Part shown: positions 14,801 to 26,150 of the stretch, one piece after another | Position numbering within the stretch: position 1 is the stretch's first letter | Layout: each line of letters begins with the position of its first letter | Assembly: GCA_021613535.1 (NCBI GenBank) | Contig: CP075496.1 | Span: 5,952,001-6,016,000, forward strand | Direction: 5' to 3' | DNA length: 64,000 bases | Source of the DNA: Adineta vaga | Lineage: Eukaryota; Rotifera | Made by a program: the position numbers and the translations under genes | The notes under the pieces: generated by a model | Told to the model about the DNA's origin: nothing | Database searches by the model: none | What the model saw: the letters and a program-made list of their open reading frames with translations, nothing else

Positions 14801-15513
14801 GAATTTCATTATTACCTCATTATAAAAGAAATTAATTGAATGTGAATTTAATTTCAATGATAAAGTTTTAAGAAAAGATATATAATATGCTGTTATTTCT
14901 TCATCATTAAAATCAAATTTATGTACAATTATGCTATTAACATGATTATTGGATAGAAGATAATCTGTAAAATAAATGGCCAAATATTAATTTGATTTTT
15001 TGATAAGAATTTTAACTTACATAAAGATGTTTCATGGCGAATATTTTCAAAGAGAATATTGAGTGTTTGTAGAATTTGTACACATATATAACGTCCATTT
15101 TTTTGACGCATATAATTTAAGAAATACGTTAGCATACCACGTTCGAGAAAAACACTACGAAGAATGAATGAATTTAATTTTAAGATTTCAAATATTTACA
15201 TCTTGAATTGCGATTTGAAATTCAAATCATAACTTACTCAAATACTGAACTATCATTTTGATCGCCCCAAATGAGAATTTCTGATATACATCGTAATGAT
15301 TCAATTAATAAATCTCGATTTGCATCTGATACAGTTGGATTTCGATTTAACACTCCGTATAAATATCTGAATGAAATAACGTTTAGAATGAGATTTTGTT
15401 TTGTTGTTGTTGTTGTTGTTGTCAATAACTTACTTAAGATTTTCAAGTGAATGTGGATTTCGTGGTTTTGTTTGTCCAAACAAACCATTTTTCGCTCGAG
15501 TAAATACAGACAT
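8846..15513 (-). CDS. CLEC16A: CLEC16A, endosomal/mitophagy regulator with FPL domain
   Basis: Twenty-five exons join in frame to about 1022 aa (human 1053): 15434-15513, 15238-15366, 15021-15154, 14816-14964, 14654-14759, 14479-14602, 14232-14421, 14123-14173, 13954-14061, 13823-13901, 13534-13771, 13372-13472, 13274-13323, 13152-13221, 12929-13089, 12612-12791, 12436-12556, 12333-12375, 12175-12280, 11895-12070, 11718-11839, 9739-9771, 9216-9467, 9024-9160, 8846-8974. The FPL domain is highly conserved ([38 protein letters not shown]), as are [11 protein letters not shown] and [10 protein letters not shown]. Known family role: membrane-associated regulator of endosomal trafficking, autophagy and mitophagy (Drosophila Ema). 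The Ser/Thr-rich C-terminus is divergent, as in vertebrates. Intron 21 (9772-11717) is about 1.9 kb, far above its neighbours, and hosts a complete opposite-strand gene. Confidence 0.95.
10163..11725 (+). CDS. Intronless leucine-rich-repeat transmembrane protein
   Basis: A single open frame of 520 aa (or 513 from the ATG at 10184). It has an N-terminal hydrophobic signal ([15 protein letters not shown]), a Cys cluster resembling an LRR N-cap, and about three to four LRRs ([33 protein letters not shown]). A WYCSC cap-like motif follows, then many N-x-S/T sites, a transmembrane segment near residues 378-400 ([22 protein letters not shown]) and a basic/Ser-rich cytoplasmic tail of about 120 aa. 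No TIR, death or kinase domain is present, so it is a receptor-like LRR protein of unknown ligand. It lies wholly within a CLEC16A intron on the opposite strand except for its last 8 bases, which overlap a CLEC16A exon. The lack of introns among intron-rich neighbours suggests a retrocopy or lineage-specific origin. Confidence 0.85.
   Translation: MIQQSKIMKIFRIISILIFLFLQISYSNSSCLSCSSNLCYQCYNRLPIDRTNVENLTIICNQTNDFFQQEDEHFYSIIRTFTMINCTMKTLYLNFYTLWNYLDSISILHANLTHLSPFIFNRSLSYSSLPILYSVKTLNLSHNSIRIINKNFSFYFPSLEKLDLSYNHLILIKKKTFINLIYLKVLYLNNNYLKQILPNIFPRQSLYSINLNKNFWYCSCANILTLTISQPIPICYSPKEFQNQNASLIARQCFLRTKANLLIIINQNYKLNLTCTLSSITDTWRNKINHNLTVTSIWHLEQHRLISTNQLSNLTNQYLICFNFSSTHRESIHTIIPLSFPRITSSNTHTTTKLSPIFLWILNTSRNILPKTFRTSDKRILIVWLILLSIAFIIFVFLIYFLYHNRTLDRYYLKKPYSFTRFDKDSPSHQHRTLFNANCTCKNHKCLCQYRRRVHSTLQLSKSKSSNLLNKDIYSIRPLLIEPNELRYAKIKRISSTKELTNDCSTGEFRTVVKMKSLPS
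15403..15423 (-). repeat. TTG/CAA run in CLEC16A intron 1
   Basis: A short trinucleotide run lies inside the 67-nt intron between CLEC16A exons 1 and 2. The longer open frame that spans it is not coding; the splice restores LENLKYLYG. Confidence 0.7.
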
Positions 15514-15783
15514 TAGAATTGAAATCTACAACTGATTTGATAGTAAAATGTTTATTCTTTTGGTCAAAGAGAGAGGAAAGAAAAGTATGTTTTTTTTGCT
15601 TTTTTGTCTATCCATCGTTGGATGTTTAGATTTTATTAAAAGAAACATGAACATAATGTTTCTCAAAACAAAAACAAAAAGTGTAACAACGGATTTTTCT
15701 TGTATTTTTTCTTTGTTATATCTTTTGTTGAATATCTTGTAATGATCGTTCTAATAATTGAGAATAGTTTGTTAACAAAAGAT

Positions 15784-16399
15784 TTATTCTCTATTTAACA
15801 TCTTTTGTCGTTTAAGTTTCTTCTTTGATTCTTTCTTTTTGGCTGCTGGTTCATCTTCAGCTGCACCACCAGTACGTGTTAGAAGATTTTCTTTTTCACA
15901 TAAAATAATTTCAATATGACACGGTGATGATTGATATGGATTAATACGACCATGTGCACGATATGTTCGGCGACGAATTTTTGGTGCACGATTAACTTGT
16001 ATATGATCAATAACAAGATGATCAACATCAAGACCTTTGACGTCAGCATTTGATTCAGCATTCTTTAGTAAATCTAAAAGAATTTCGGCCGATTTCTTTG
16101 GCCATCGACCTTGACTGACTTTGAAAACTTTAGCTTGTGCCTTACGGCTAACACCTCCATTGTAACGTTTGAATGGAACAATTTCCTTTTTATTGACAAC
16201 ATTTTTTAAATAACGAGTTGCACGTCGTAAAGTCATACGTCTAAGGTTATTAGCTGTTTCACGTGTATTTTTGAAGTGAACACGTAAATAGGCACCGCGT
16301 GTTTTGCAAGCTTTTGCTGGATTTTCAACAGTACCTGAAAGAATTCGATTTAATTTTGATCGATAATTTAAAAATAAACGTACGTGAATAACGGACCAT
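15784..16399 (-). CDS. RPL17: Ribosomal protein L17 (uL22)
   Basis: Exon 1 is only 16 nt (16384-16399, encoding MVRYS plus one base). It splices across a 49-nt intron to exon 2 (15784-16334), giving 188 aa against 184 in human. The uL22 signatures are near-identical: [19 protein letters not shown]-like [43 protein letters not shown] and [14 protein letters not shown]. The product is a structural protein of the 60S subunit lining the polypeptide exit tunnel. A longer open frame reading upstream to 16533 is an artefact of the in-frame intron; the 16-nt exon restores the canonical N-terminus. It lies 271 bp upstream of CLEC16A on the same strand. Confidence 0.98.
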
Positions 16400-18611
16400 G
16401 GTGTTAATTTCTTGTTCGTAGGAAAACAAATAGATGAAAGAAGAGAACAAGATCTAGAAAGATAGAAAAAAGGTTCATTTTCTTTTGATAGAAATCGTTT
16501 GAAATTCAAATCGAAGGAATTCTTTGAAATCATAATATAATATAATATACATATTTGTGTTTATTTGTAAATTTTGGACTGACTAATAAACAAGATCAAA
16601 TGGTGATGGCCAACCAGAAAGTTAATGTAGTATACTATCAGGAAGAATTCAGAATCAAAATTATTTGTATTTAATTATAAATAGGAATGTAAAAAAAATA
16701 TATTCTAATTTTTTATTGAGATATTGATAAATATTGAGTGATTTTAATATAGATGACACCACTGTCCTAAGTAAGATTACTATTAACGCTTTTGTAGGTG
16801 ACTTGTGCATGCTTAGAAGTAAAGAAGAAAAAAAGTCTTTTCAAGTGTTAGGCAGAGCTAATAGAATGATCGATGACTTCTTATTGACAAACTATTTGAA
16901 ACGGATAAGAATATTCCTTATGAAATTGTGTAAATCCTCTCTAGTTCGTGATTAGAATATGTGAGCTAGTAGTAGATATGAATCGTTTGTTCATTGATTA
17001 GAAAATACCAGTCAAGTTTGACATTTATTTTGGAATTCAGATATATTATTCTAAATAGTTGTATAAGAAGAATTATAAATAACGTGAATAATATATTGAT
17101 AAAACAGATTGTTGGTCCATGAGAAAATTTAAGATAAATTTATATAAAATTCTATGAAATCTGACCTCTTTCTTAGCACATATCACTAATATGTCTGAGC
17201 CGAACATTCTAGCATCCGTTAATGGTACATTATTATTTTGTTGATTATATTTATCGATTGATAACATTATTTTGAAAATAATGTAAACAATTAACAATGG
17301 CGAAGTTTTTTCTTTCTCATCGATAAAGTTGAATTAAAGTACAGGCACTCAGGGCAACAAGAATTATTGAAGAAAAGATGTGTTAGATTAGATTGTATAT
17401 AATTTGCTCTGCATATCATATTAAGCAATTAGATTACCACTGCAATTATTATATTGAGTAACAATTATTCATATTTATAGCCACTTTCAAGTAAAGGACG
17501 AAGAATATATTATCTTTAGTTGTTTGTCGTACATCAATCATTACACTATCAATCACATTTGAACTCAATTTAGGAAGTATAAGTATAGTCATTGAGTAAC
17601 GATAGTTTATAATAAAACAATTCTTCAAAAAGAGCGAATGTATACTCGATAAACATACAGCAACATAATTTGTTATAAAACTCCTTTCATGTTTGTCATC
17701 TATGGATATGTTAGGTTACTTTTCGCATTGAATGAAAGACTCTATAGTGATTCGTAATTATATTCCCCAATCTCATCTATTTCATATTCAAATGATGAAA
17801 TGAACGAATGATCGCTATGTATGTTTTAACATCGTATCGAGTTGGTCTTCTATTTGTCAATATATATCTCATTACGCCATACTTTGTTCACTAGGGATTA
17901 TTTCTATTGTTTTTCTAGCTTCTCACTATACAATCAATCAATCAATCAATACTCAATACTATTTGTTATGTCAATCCTTTCAACACTACTGAACTTGTTA
18001 GTAGTAACACAATGCCATCTTAAAATAACTGTTGTATAATTTTAGTTAATCAATGAACAACCTAGAAAGTCCGTTTAAATGTTGAAATAATAAGTATTAA
18101 ACGACAGAAGAGTCATTGAAGCACGATATAACATATATTCATCACATTTTATTATGGTTAAATAATGTAATGTATTCACATTTCGTTTCTTTCTTTATAG
18201 CAACATCATACTGTCACAAGAGAAGAAGAATAGAAAAGAATTGTCCGTTCAAGTTAGCCATTCTAGATGTCGCCATACAATGAAATTTTATACAATCCAT
18301 TCTGATAATAAAAAATATTAGGAATAAAATAACTTTTTATCTTTTTACAATGACAAAATCTATTTTCTAATGATAAAATGAAATGACTAATCAAATTTTG
18401 ATTTCATTGGCTTGGCTTAAAATCATCTGCTGTTCTATGTGTCATACACTCTTCTTATCTCTATATTCTTATTATGCTAATGCTCACGATGAAATCCATG
18501 CATTTAAATCGTGTATGAGAAAAATCTAATCTCTTGCTATTCCAAATATTTCATTTTAGATATATATTTCTTTACTTTTTTTTACATTTGTACATATTCT
18601 CTATTGACTAT
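16400..18611. other. Intergenic, no gene supported
   Basis: About 2.2 kb between the divergent RPL17 and PLA2G15 starts, the largest gap in the left half. Open frames (such as 16734-16955) lack splice partners and recognisable motifs. A CAAT tetranucleotide run lies at 17931-17951. The interval should contain the RPL17 promoter at its left end and the PLA2G15 promoter at its right end; no specific element is recognised. Confidence 0.5.
17931..17951. repeat. CAAT tetranucleotide run
   Basis: About five CAAT units in the intergenic DNA between RPL17 and PLA2G15. Confidence 0.75.
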
Positions 18612-20003
18612 ATGTTCGTCTGTCTATTTTTGTTTTTCTTCATTTCAACTTTCAATAATATCAATGCTGCTGATATACAATATCCAGCTATATTTATTCC
18701 AGGTGATGGTGGTTCACAAATCTGGGCACGATTAAATCGTACAGTTCCTCCACCACATTTTTTCTGCTATCGTCATTCAGATTGGTTTGAATTATGGCTC
18801 AATCTTGAATTAATTACTCCAGAAGTGATTGATTGTTTTGTCGATAATATGCGTTTGATTTATAATGAAACGACAAAGAAAACATCGAATTTACCAGGTG
18901 TAGAAACACAAATACCTGGCTTTGGAAACACATCAACTGTTGAATATTTTGATTCATCACAGTTTTCTTATTCAGCATATTTTGCACAAATTATAAAAAA
19001 TCTAGTAACACTTGGTTTTACACGAGGCATTAATTTACGTGGTGCTCCGTAAGTTTATTTTGTTTTTCTAAACGTAAATTTTTATTTGTTCTATATCTTA
19101 GATATGATTTTCGTCTTGGTCTTGATGAACAAGGTGAATGGTTTAAAAATTTCACACAATTAGTCATCGATACATATGAATTAAATAATCAAACAAAGGT
19201 AGTACTTGTTACACATAGTATGGGAGGTTTGTTATTTGTTTTTTTTGTATGATTAGAATTTCTGATGAGACTTCTTCTTAGGTCCATTCGCTCTCTATTG
19301 GCTTCATCAACAAACAGCGGAATTTAAAGAAAAATATATTAAATCAATGATCAATATTGCAGCACCATGGGGTGGTGCAATAAAAGCACTTCGATTAATG
19401 ATTAGTGGAGATAATATCGATGTAAGATATTTAACAAAAGCATTCTTTAAGTACATTGAAATTGATTGTATTTTTATTGTTTAGGTATATGTTGTTTCTC
19501 CTCTTCGTGTTCGACCTTATCAACGTTCCGCTCCGTCGACTGCATTTGTTATGCCTAGTGTCAATTTTTGGGGTAAAGATGAAGTCGTTGTTGTCACAGC
19601 TCAACGTAATTATACTGTCAATGATTATCAAGATCTATTTAATGATATAAAATTTCCAACTGGTTATCAATATTGGATCAATAATAAAGATTTACTTGAT
19701 GAATTGAAACCACCTGAAATTGAAATACATGAAATATATGGTAGTCAAATGCGTACACCCGGTGTATTTCTATATAATAATCGTACATTTCCTGATTTAC
19801 AACCGGATTGGTTACCTGATAATGGAGATGGAACAGTTAATATGAGAAGTTTACTTGGTTTTAAAAATTGGGAAGGTAAACAAAAAGCAGACATACATAG
19901 TTTAGAAATTCCTGGTGGTGAACATCTAGCTATTCTAAGACATCCAACAACAATCAATTATATTGCTCAAGTACTTACTGGTCAATTTGATAAAAAGAAA
20001 TAG
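18612..20003 (+). CDS. PLA2G15: Lysosomal phospholipase A2 / LCAT-family acyltransferase
   Basis: Exons 18612-19048, 19102-19226, 19282-19421 and 19485-20003 join in phase to 406 aa (human PLA2G15 412). A signal peptide (residues 1 to about 22) precedes the mature start IQYPAIFIPGDGGSQ. The alpha/beta-hydrolase triad is visible: nucleophile Ser185 in THSMGG, Asp349 in NGDGTVNM, His381 in GGEHLAIL. Family blocks WLNLELITPEVIDC, RLIYN and GAPYDFR are also present. Known role: hydrolysis and transacylation of phospholipids in the acidic lysosome lumen. Several N-x-S/T sites fit a secreted or lysosomal glycoprotein. The ATG at 18612 is chosen because it starts the hydrophobic signal; frame upstream lacks ATG. 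The lysosomal member fits better than plasma LCAT, but the split is not certain by eye. Confidence 0.92.
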
Positions 20004-20702
20004 ACTTATGTTTTGTATGCATGTATATATAGACAAACATATATATATATATATATCTATACTGAATCAATCGTTTGATTTCCGATAATTATGTGTATGT
20101 CTATATATATATATATATGTATGTCTGTCATAGAGAAGAAAAAGAACCGCTCATATTTGTTCGGTTGTTTTTCTTATATAAACATTTTGTGTGATTTATT
20201 GTAAAAAAAAAGAAAAAAGAAAATGAGTTGGTCAGCAGAAATGATTATCTCTACAACGTTTTGCTTGTGTCATTAACCGTATATTCATAGAAGAAAGATG
20301 AATGTATGACCTAGTTAAATGAAGGAGAAGATTGATTATCCGATTGAACGAGAAAGAACGTCCTAAATTGCCTATTTCTATATAAATGTTGATGGTGTAT
20401 ATTTTTCTTCGTTTTCTCTTCATTCTCCTCCTCTTTTTCTATTTCTTTCATTGTCTTTCGTCGTGATGAGTTTCTATTTACATATGGATGAGAGAAAAGA
20501 GAAGTGGTCGTGATGGTGCACGCGTATCATCTAACCGAAAAAGGTGTTGAACATGTTCTGATGACACCGTCAATAGGGAGAGATATCTAAGCCACTGAGA
20601 ACGGCAAAGTGTGGCGCTCTAAACTAGATATTGAATAATCTTAGCGATCGTCTTCATATTATCTTCACTTTTAATTTCATTTGTCTTTCAGATGTTACAA
20701 TA
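20004..20702. other. Intergenic with TA repeats and a probable 5' splice acceptor
   Basis: About 700 bp between PLA2G15 and the myosin gene. TA dinucleotide runs occur at about 20040-20056 and 20104-20118. A strong pyrimidine tract ending in CTTTCAG at 20690 lies 12 nt before the myosin ATG, so a 5' UTR intron or a spliced-leader acceptor is likely. No gene seen. Confidence 0.5.
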
Positions 20703-23700
20703 ATGTTGACAAAGGAGCAACAGTTACTTTCTTTTGATGGAGATATTCTATCAACAGATAAAGAACATGATGATCTAGCTAAACTTAGTTTTCTAACAGA
20801 AGATATTCTATTAGAACAATTAAAACAACGATATGAAAGAGATGTGATCTATGTAAGTTTTTTTGTTCTTTTCATTTCAATGAAATTATAACTTTAATTT
20901 GTATCTAGACTTATCTTGGAGATATCCTTGTTGCTGTCAATCCATTCCATGAAACAAGTCTATATACCGTAAAGGTAAGAAAAGAAGGAGTCTAATGACG
21001 AAGGTCAAACAAAGATTGTCATTCCATAAAAAAAATTTGATAATAAACATTTTTTCTATGTTATGTACTAATTAGATTCGTGATCTTTATCGATATTCAA
21101 CTGATGTTCATAAACCACCTCATGTTTATGCACTTGTCGATCTTGTTTATCGAAATGTTTGCCATGGCATCTACAATCAACAATGCTGTGTAATCAGGTA
21201 AAAACAAACAAATTAATCTTATAAAACTATTCTAAAACTTTCGTTTCTATTTTTGTTTGCAGTGGTGAATCAGGTTCAGGAAAAACAGAAAGTACAAAAT
21301 TATTTTTAAAACAATTAATGTATCTATGTGGTGGTAGTTCTCAATTAGAACAACAGATCTTACAAGTGATGACTGATATATTCTTTGATTGATTTGAAAT
21401 TATATTGTTGATCTTTTTAGGCAACACCATTACTGGAAAGTTTTGGTAATGCACAAACTGTGATGAATAACAACTCAAGTCGATTTGGAAAATATATTGC
21501 TTTGAAATTTGTCAATGGGAAAGGTAAATTGCATATATATTTGATAATAAATGTTTATCATACTATTGATTTTCTTTGTAGTGATTGGTGCTCAGATTAG
21601 TGACTATCTCTTAGAAAAATCTCGTGTAGTAACACAAAGTCCAGGCGAAAGGAATTTTCATATATTTTATTATCTATTTGATTATCTCCCGTCAGAAGTC
21701 AAAAATATGCTATGTCTCCATACAAAACATGACTACAGGTAGATAAGTTATATTTTACACAATGTTTACATTAATTTTCTTTGAAGATATCTTCTGACAA
21801 ATTCAACAACCTATGTACAAAATAGTAGTACTGGAAATTCATTAGATGAAGTAACGAATGCAATGGGTTTGCTGAATTTTACCGATAAAGTACGTATTAA
21901 AGAGGCAATGTATCCTCAAGAATACTTTCATATAGACTACAGCAAACTATTGATCTAGTTCATATTATAAATATTTATAGTATCTAACTATGAAACATAT
22001 TCATAGAGAAGAAAGAATTCGATTTTTTCTGTTTTTTCTCTTTAGGAACAACATTCCATGTTTCGTATTCTATCTGGTATTTTAACCGTTGGTAATTTGG
22101 AATTTTCTACCGATGATGAAGGTTTTACTCGACAAATTTTCGATGAAGAAAAAACTAAAAATAATCTCTCAATAATCGCTGTATGTCAAACAAAATTCTT
22201 TACTATGAATTTCATCTTCTTCATTCTTTAGAATATGTTTGGTGTAAATTCAGATTTAATTATGGAATGTTTAACAACAATAACAACATTAACACGAAAT
22301 GAACGAGTTACTAGAAAATACAGTTTGCAATCGAGTCAAGGTATTTCAATGAAATTTGATGTTCAAAATAAAACGATTGTATTTAGATGCTCGTGATGCT
22401 CTATCAAAACATCTCTATGCTCGTCTGTTTTCTTGGTTAATTGGAAAAATTAATGAAACATTAAATAATCCATATCCTTCTCAACACTTTTTTCAAATTG
22501 CTGAAATTGGTCTTTTAGACATTTATGGTTTGTAGATCGATTTAGTTTGGATCATTGTTCATAAAAAATGTTATGTCTAAAATTATTCAATAGGTTTTGA
22601 ACATTTTGAATTGAATAGTTTCGAACAATTATGTATCAATTTAGCCAATGAACAAATTCAATTTTTCTTTAATCAAGTATGTACGAAGGAGATCGATTGC
22701 GAAGAAAACAGTTGATTAAATCTATTCGTTTTTATTTTAGCATATTTTTCGTATGGAAATGATGGAATATGAGAGTGAAGGAATCATAGCTCAAACATTA
22801 TCCTTCACAGATAATCATTCCTTATTGGTAAAAATACAATCAATGCTTATTTCTTGTCAAAGAAAAATGATTCTGTCTTCTTTTTAGGAATTATTTATGG
22901 CAAAACCATTGGGTATTCTTTCACTATTAGATGATGAAAGTCGACTTCCAAAAGTAAGAAATGATATTATTAATAACAAAGATTGACATTGAATATTGAT
23001 TTAACAGGCATCTGATCAAACATTTGTGGAAAAATTGAATTATCATTTTGGCTCAAATAAACATGAATGTTATTTGATCAATCGAAATAATAAACATTCA
23101 TTTACAATTCATCATTATGCGGGCAAAGTTTCCTATTGTGCATTAGGTTTTTTGGAAAAAAATCGTGATACATTATCAGATAGTGTGGTCGATATGTTTA
23201 AGAATAGTCAAGATGATCTTATTCGACTACTTTTTCATGGAAATCCATCCGATGGAACGAGCAATATGAATAATAGAGTAATAGAAAAGATTTTTTAAAT
23301 CAGATTATGAAAGATCATTTTGATTCTTTTCAGCTTCAACATCGAACAGCTGCAGAAAAAGATGCTCGAAATCGATTGACTGTTGGTGCTCAATATCGAG
23401 TAAGTCAAATATTTTCTACATCATCTATGATAATATTTGTATCTGTATTAGATTTCTTTACAAATTCTTATGGATCGTATGTGTGCATCACATCCCGTAT
23501 TCATGCGTTGTATTAAACCAAATCAACAGAAACAGGCACATTTATTTGATGATACATTTGTTCGTGCACAAGTAAGATTTTCTTCGACAGAAAAAAAGGA
23601 TCAATTGTATATCTTTATTTTTACATCAATTAGCTTCGTTATTGTGGAATGTTAGAAACAACACGAATTCGTAAAGAAGGATATTCTGTACGTTTAACAT

Positions 23701-25366
23701 TCGAAGAATTCATACGAAAGTAATTCCTTTTTTCTAATCTTTATCTTTTTTCTTATCTAAATCTAACGATGAATAGATATGGTATTTTATCGAAAATTCA
23801 CTCTTCAAATTCATCATTGAGTACATGTCATCATATACTTGAAGAAACGAAATTAACTGAATGGCAATTAGGGTATGAAAATTTTCTTATTCAAAACTTT
23901 CATTTTTTCAACATTCGATTTCAATAGGAAAACAAAAGTTTTTCTCAAATATTACCATCCCGAACAATTGGAAAAATCAATGAACAAATATCGCAAAGCA
24001 GCTTTGTTAATTCAACGAAGTAAACTGTTTATACTTTAATAAATCGAATGACTGTTTTGCATTCAATATTCATTTTGTAGCACTTCGTGGTTATACAGCA
24101 AGAAAATTATTCCGTGAATTAAAATCAGCATCGAAAACTTGTCGAAATGAAGTGAATGAATTTTGTATTCATGCTGAAGATATGTCTAATCAATATGCAT
24201 ATGCATTAACTCAACTGAATGAAAAACTTCCAGGTATGATATTCTCTAAGATACAACGAAATTTTCTTATTCAATAAAAGAATCTTGAGGGTATGAAAGC
24301 GAACATGTAATTTTCCCTTTAACTTCTATCGAGAAGGTTTAGGGTTAGGCATTTATCTGCAACTATCAGTGTTTATTTTTAATGATTTCTCAAAACAATC
24401 GTTTAATTAATAGGTAAAACAGTCACCTGTTGTCATCATAGAACAGGATCTTCGTCCTCGTCCACCTGTACGTGAAAGTTCATTACATTCTTCATCACAT
24501 CTGATTAATAATGGAACAGCTGGCAAATATTCTTTACCAACAATAAAAACGCCATCAATTCCAACTACACCAACGAGTACTCTAACTACCAATCAATTGA
24601 TGGTTGATTATGATTCCTTACTTTCCTATTTAACACTTAAATATGGTTCACCAGGTGAACGTGAATCTTGTTTAAGGTTAGTTTATCCAAAAATATATAT
24701 AATTTTCTTTTTGAAATAAAGCTCTATGTAATAGATGGTTTCGTGATACACAATATCCATATGTATGTCAGAATGGCACATTTCCAAATTGGTTCCATGG
24801 AAATATTACTCGACAGTAAGAATTATTCAATCTTGTCACTTAGACTCGAAAACACAAGTTTTGATGTTTTTAGTCGAGCAGAAGATTTACTAAAAAGTCA
24901 ACCTATTGGTTGTTTTCTCATACGTCTAAGTGAAAGTCGTTTTGGTTTTTCATTATCATTCCGGTAACTATTCTAATTTTTCAAAGACAAACTTAAATTT
25001 AAAATAATTTTGAATATTTAGAGCTGAAGATCGATGTCGTCATTATATGATAAATCAATTAAAAAATTCTAAATACAATGTAATTGGTGAATCAAAAGTC
25101 CATCAATCACTTGATACATTGATTGAATATTATCGAACAGTTCGTTTTCATTTTAATTAATAGTTTGATTTTTATTTTTTCGTTTGTAGCATGAATTATC
25201 AAATTGGAATGGTCGATTAACAGATCCATGTAAAGCAGATTGGTCACAATATGATCATGAATCTTTAATGCCACTTCCAAATCTTCCGAACAATCGTCCT
25301 TATCATCCGATGAAAAGTATTCCGAATCGAACTCATGTAAATAATATCACAATTGTAGTTACATAA
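20703..25366 (+). CDS. Unconventional myosin with C-terminal SH2 domain
   Basis: Twenty-five exons join in frame to about 1002 aa: 20703-20852, 20909-20974, 21076-21197, 21263-21365, 21421-21523, 21582-21738, 21787-21889, 22046-22180, 22232-22340, 22387-22527, 22594-22676, 22741-22827, 22888-22953, 23008-23277, 23334-23399, 23452-23571, 23634-23719, 23777-23872, 23928-24019, 24081-24233, 24442-24676, 24735-24815, 24874-24963, 25022-25139, 25190-25366. The motor has P-loop GESGSGKT (114-121), switch [10 protein letters not shown] (163-171) and switch II DIYGFE (394-399). One IQ motif (about 711-730) follows, then a Pro/Ser/Thr linker. The SH2 domain (about 867-950) begins NWFHG and has FLIRLSESR with the phosphotyrosine-binding Arg at 892. 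The short neck predicts a monomeric, actin-based, phosphotyrosine-targeted motor. Motor style resembles class III, but there is no N-terminal kinase. An alternative last exon after 25338 is possible. Confidence 0.94.
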
Positions 25367-26150
25367 TTATCTGAGAAAAAAAAATAAATATCTATTTTAG
25401 AAAGTGATAAATTAATTCAAAAAATGAAAGCATTCGAGTAGGAGAAATAAGAATACTAATCATGCTTTTGGTTTTTCGCTTGCTTTGATTCTGTAATTCA
25501 AATATTTGCTTGAAATTCTTTTGATACTTGATTAGTCAGAAAACAAAAGATTCTATTCGCTAGATATGTATCTATAGATTGAAATCGTCATTCATTTTTT
25601 TCTATGAATAATACTTTTCGATAATCGTACATGTTTTACTGCTTTTCTTCTTCTCAACTTGCTTCTTTATAACATATATTCTCGAAACATTTTTCGTTTA
25701 GACGATCTCAACATCACCACTATCATGTTTTTCAAATCCATATTCTTCGAAACTTTTTACTACTCGTCCAATGTTAATCAACAATGCGTTTAATACTACT
25801 ATGAAATTACCCATCGCTATCGTTCCACCGTTTACGAAATAAAATTTCCGTTGAATTTTTCTCATTTATATCAAAATTTGTCAATCTAGTCATGATACAT
25901 TTGTTTGATAATTTTATTTTTCTTTCTCATATAACAGTGAATTTATTTCCTAGAAATCTCCTAGAAATAAATTCTCTCTCATGATGCTTTTTTTTGTGTT
26001 TGTGCTATTGTAACTTAGATCAATTATTTATCTTCGATGTTTGATATAGAATTAAAATGCTAAATATCTATTTTGAAATTTGTATATAAGCATATATTTA
26101 ACTATGTTTTGTGTTTGAAATAAATTTTAGACAATAGGTCTTTTCTTCGT
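25367..26150. other. Intergenic
   Basis: About 780 bp between the myosin stop and the carrier ATG. No coding frame is supported. A TTTTAG acceptor at about 26130 lies 20 nt before the carrier ATG and may be a trans-splice site or the end of a 5' UTR intron. Confidence 0.45.

Noticed and set aside
16400-16533. N-terminal extension of the RPL17 open frame
   Set aside because: The canonical MVRYS start with a 16-nt exon and a 49-nt intron gives the family N-terminus; the extension reads through the intron.
16734-16955. 73-aa plus-strand open frame in the RPL17-PLA2G15 gap
   Set aside because: Isolated, no family resemblance, no splice partners.
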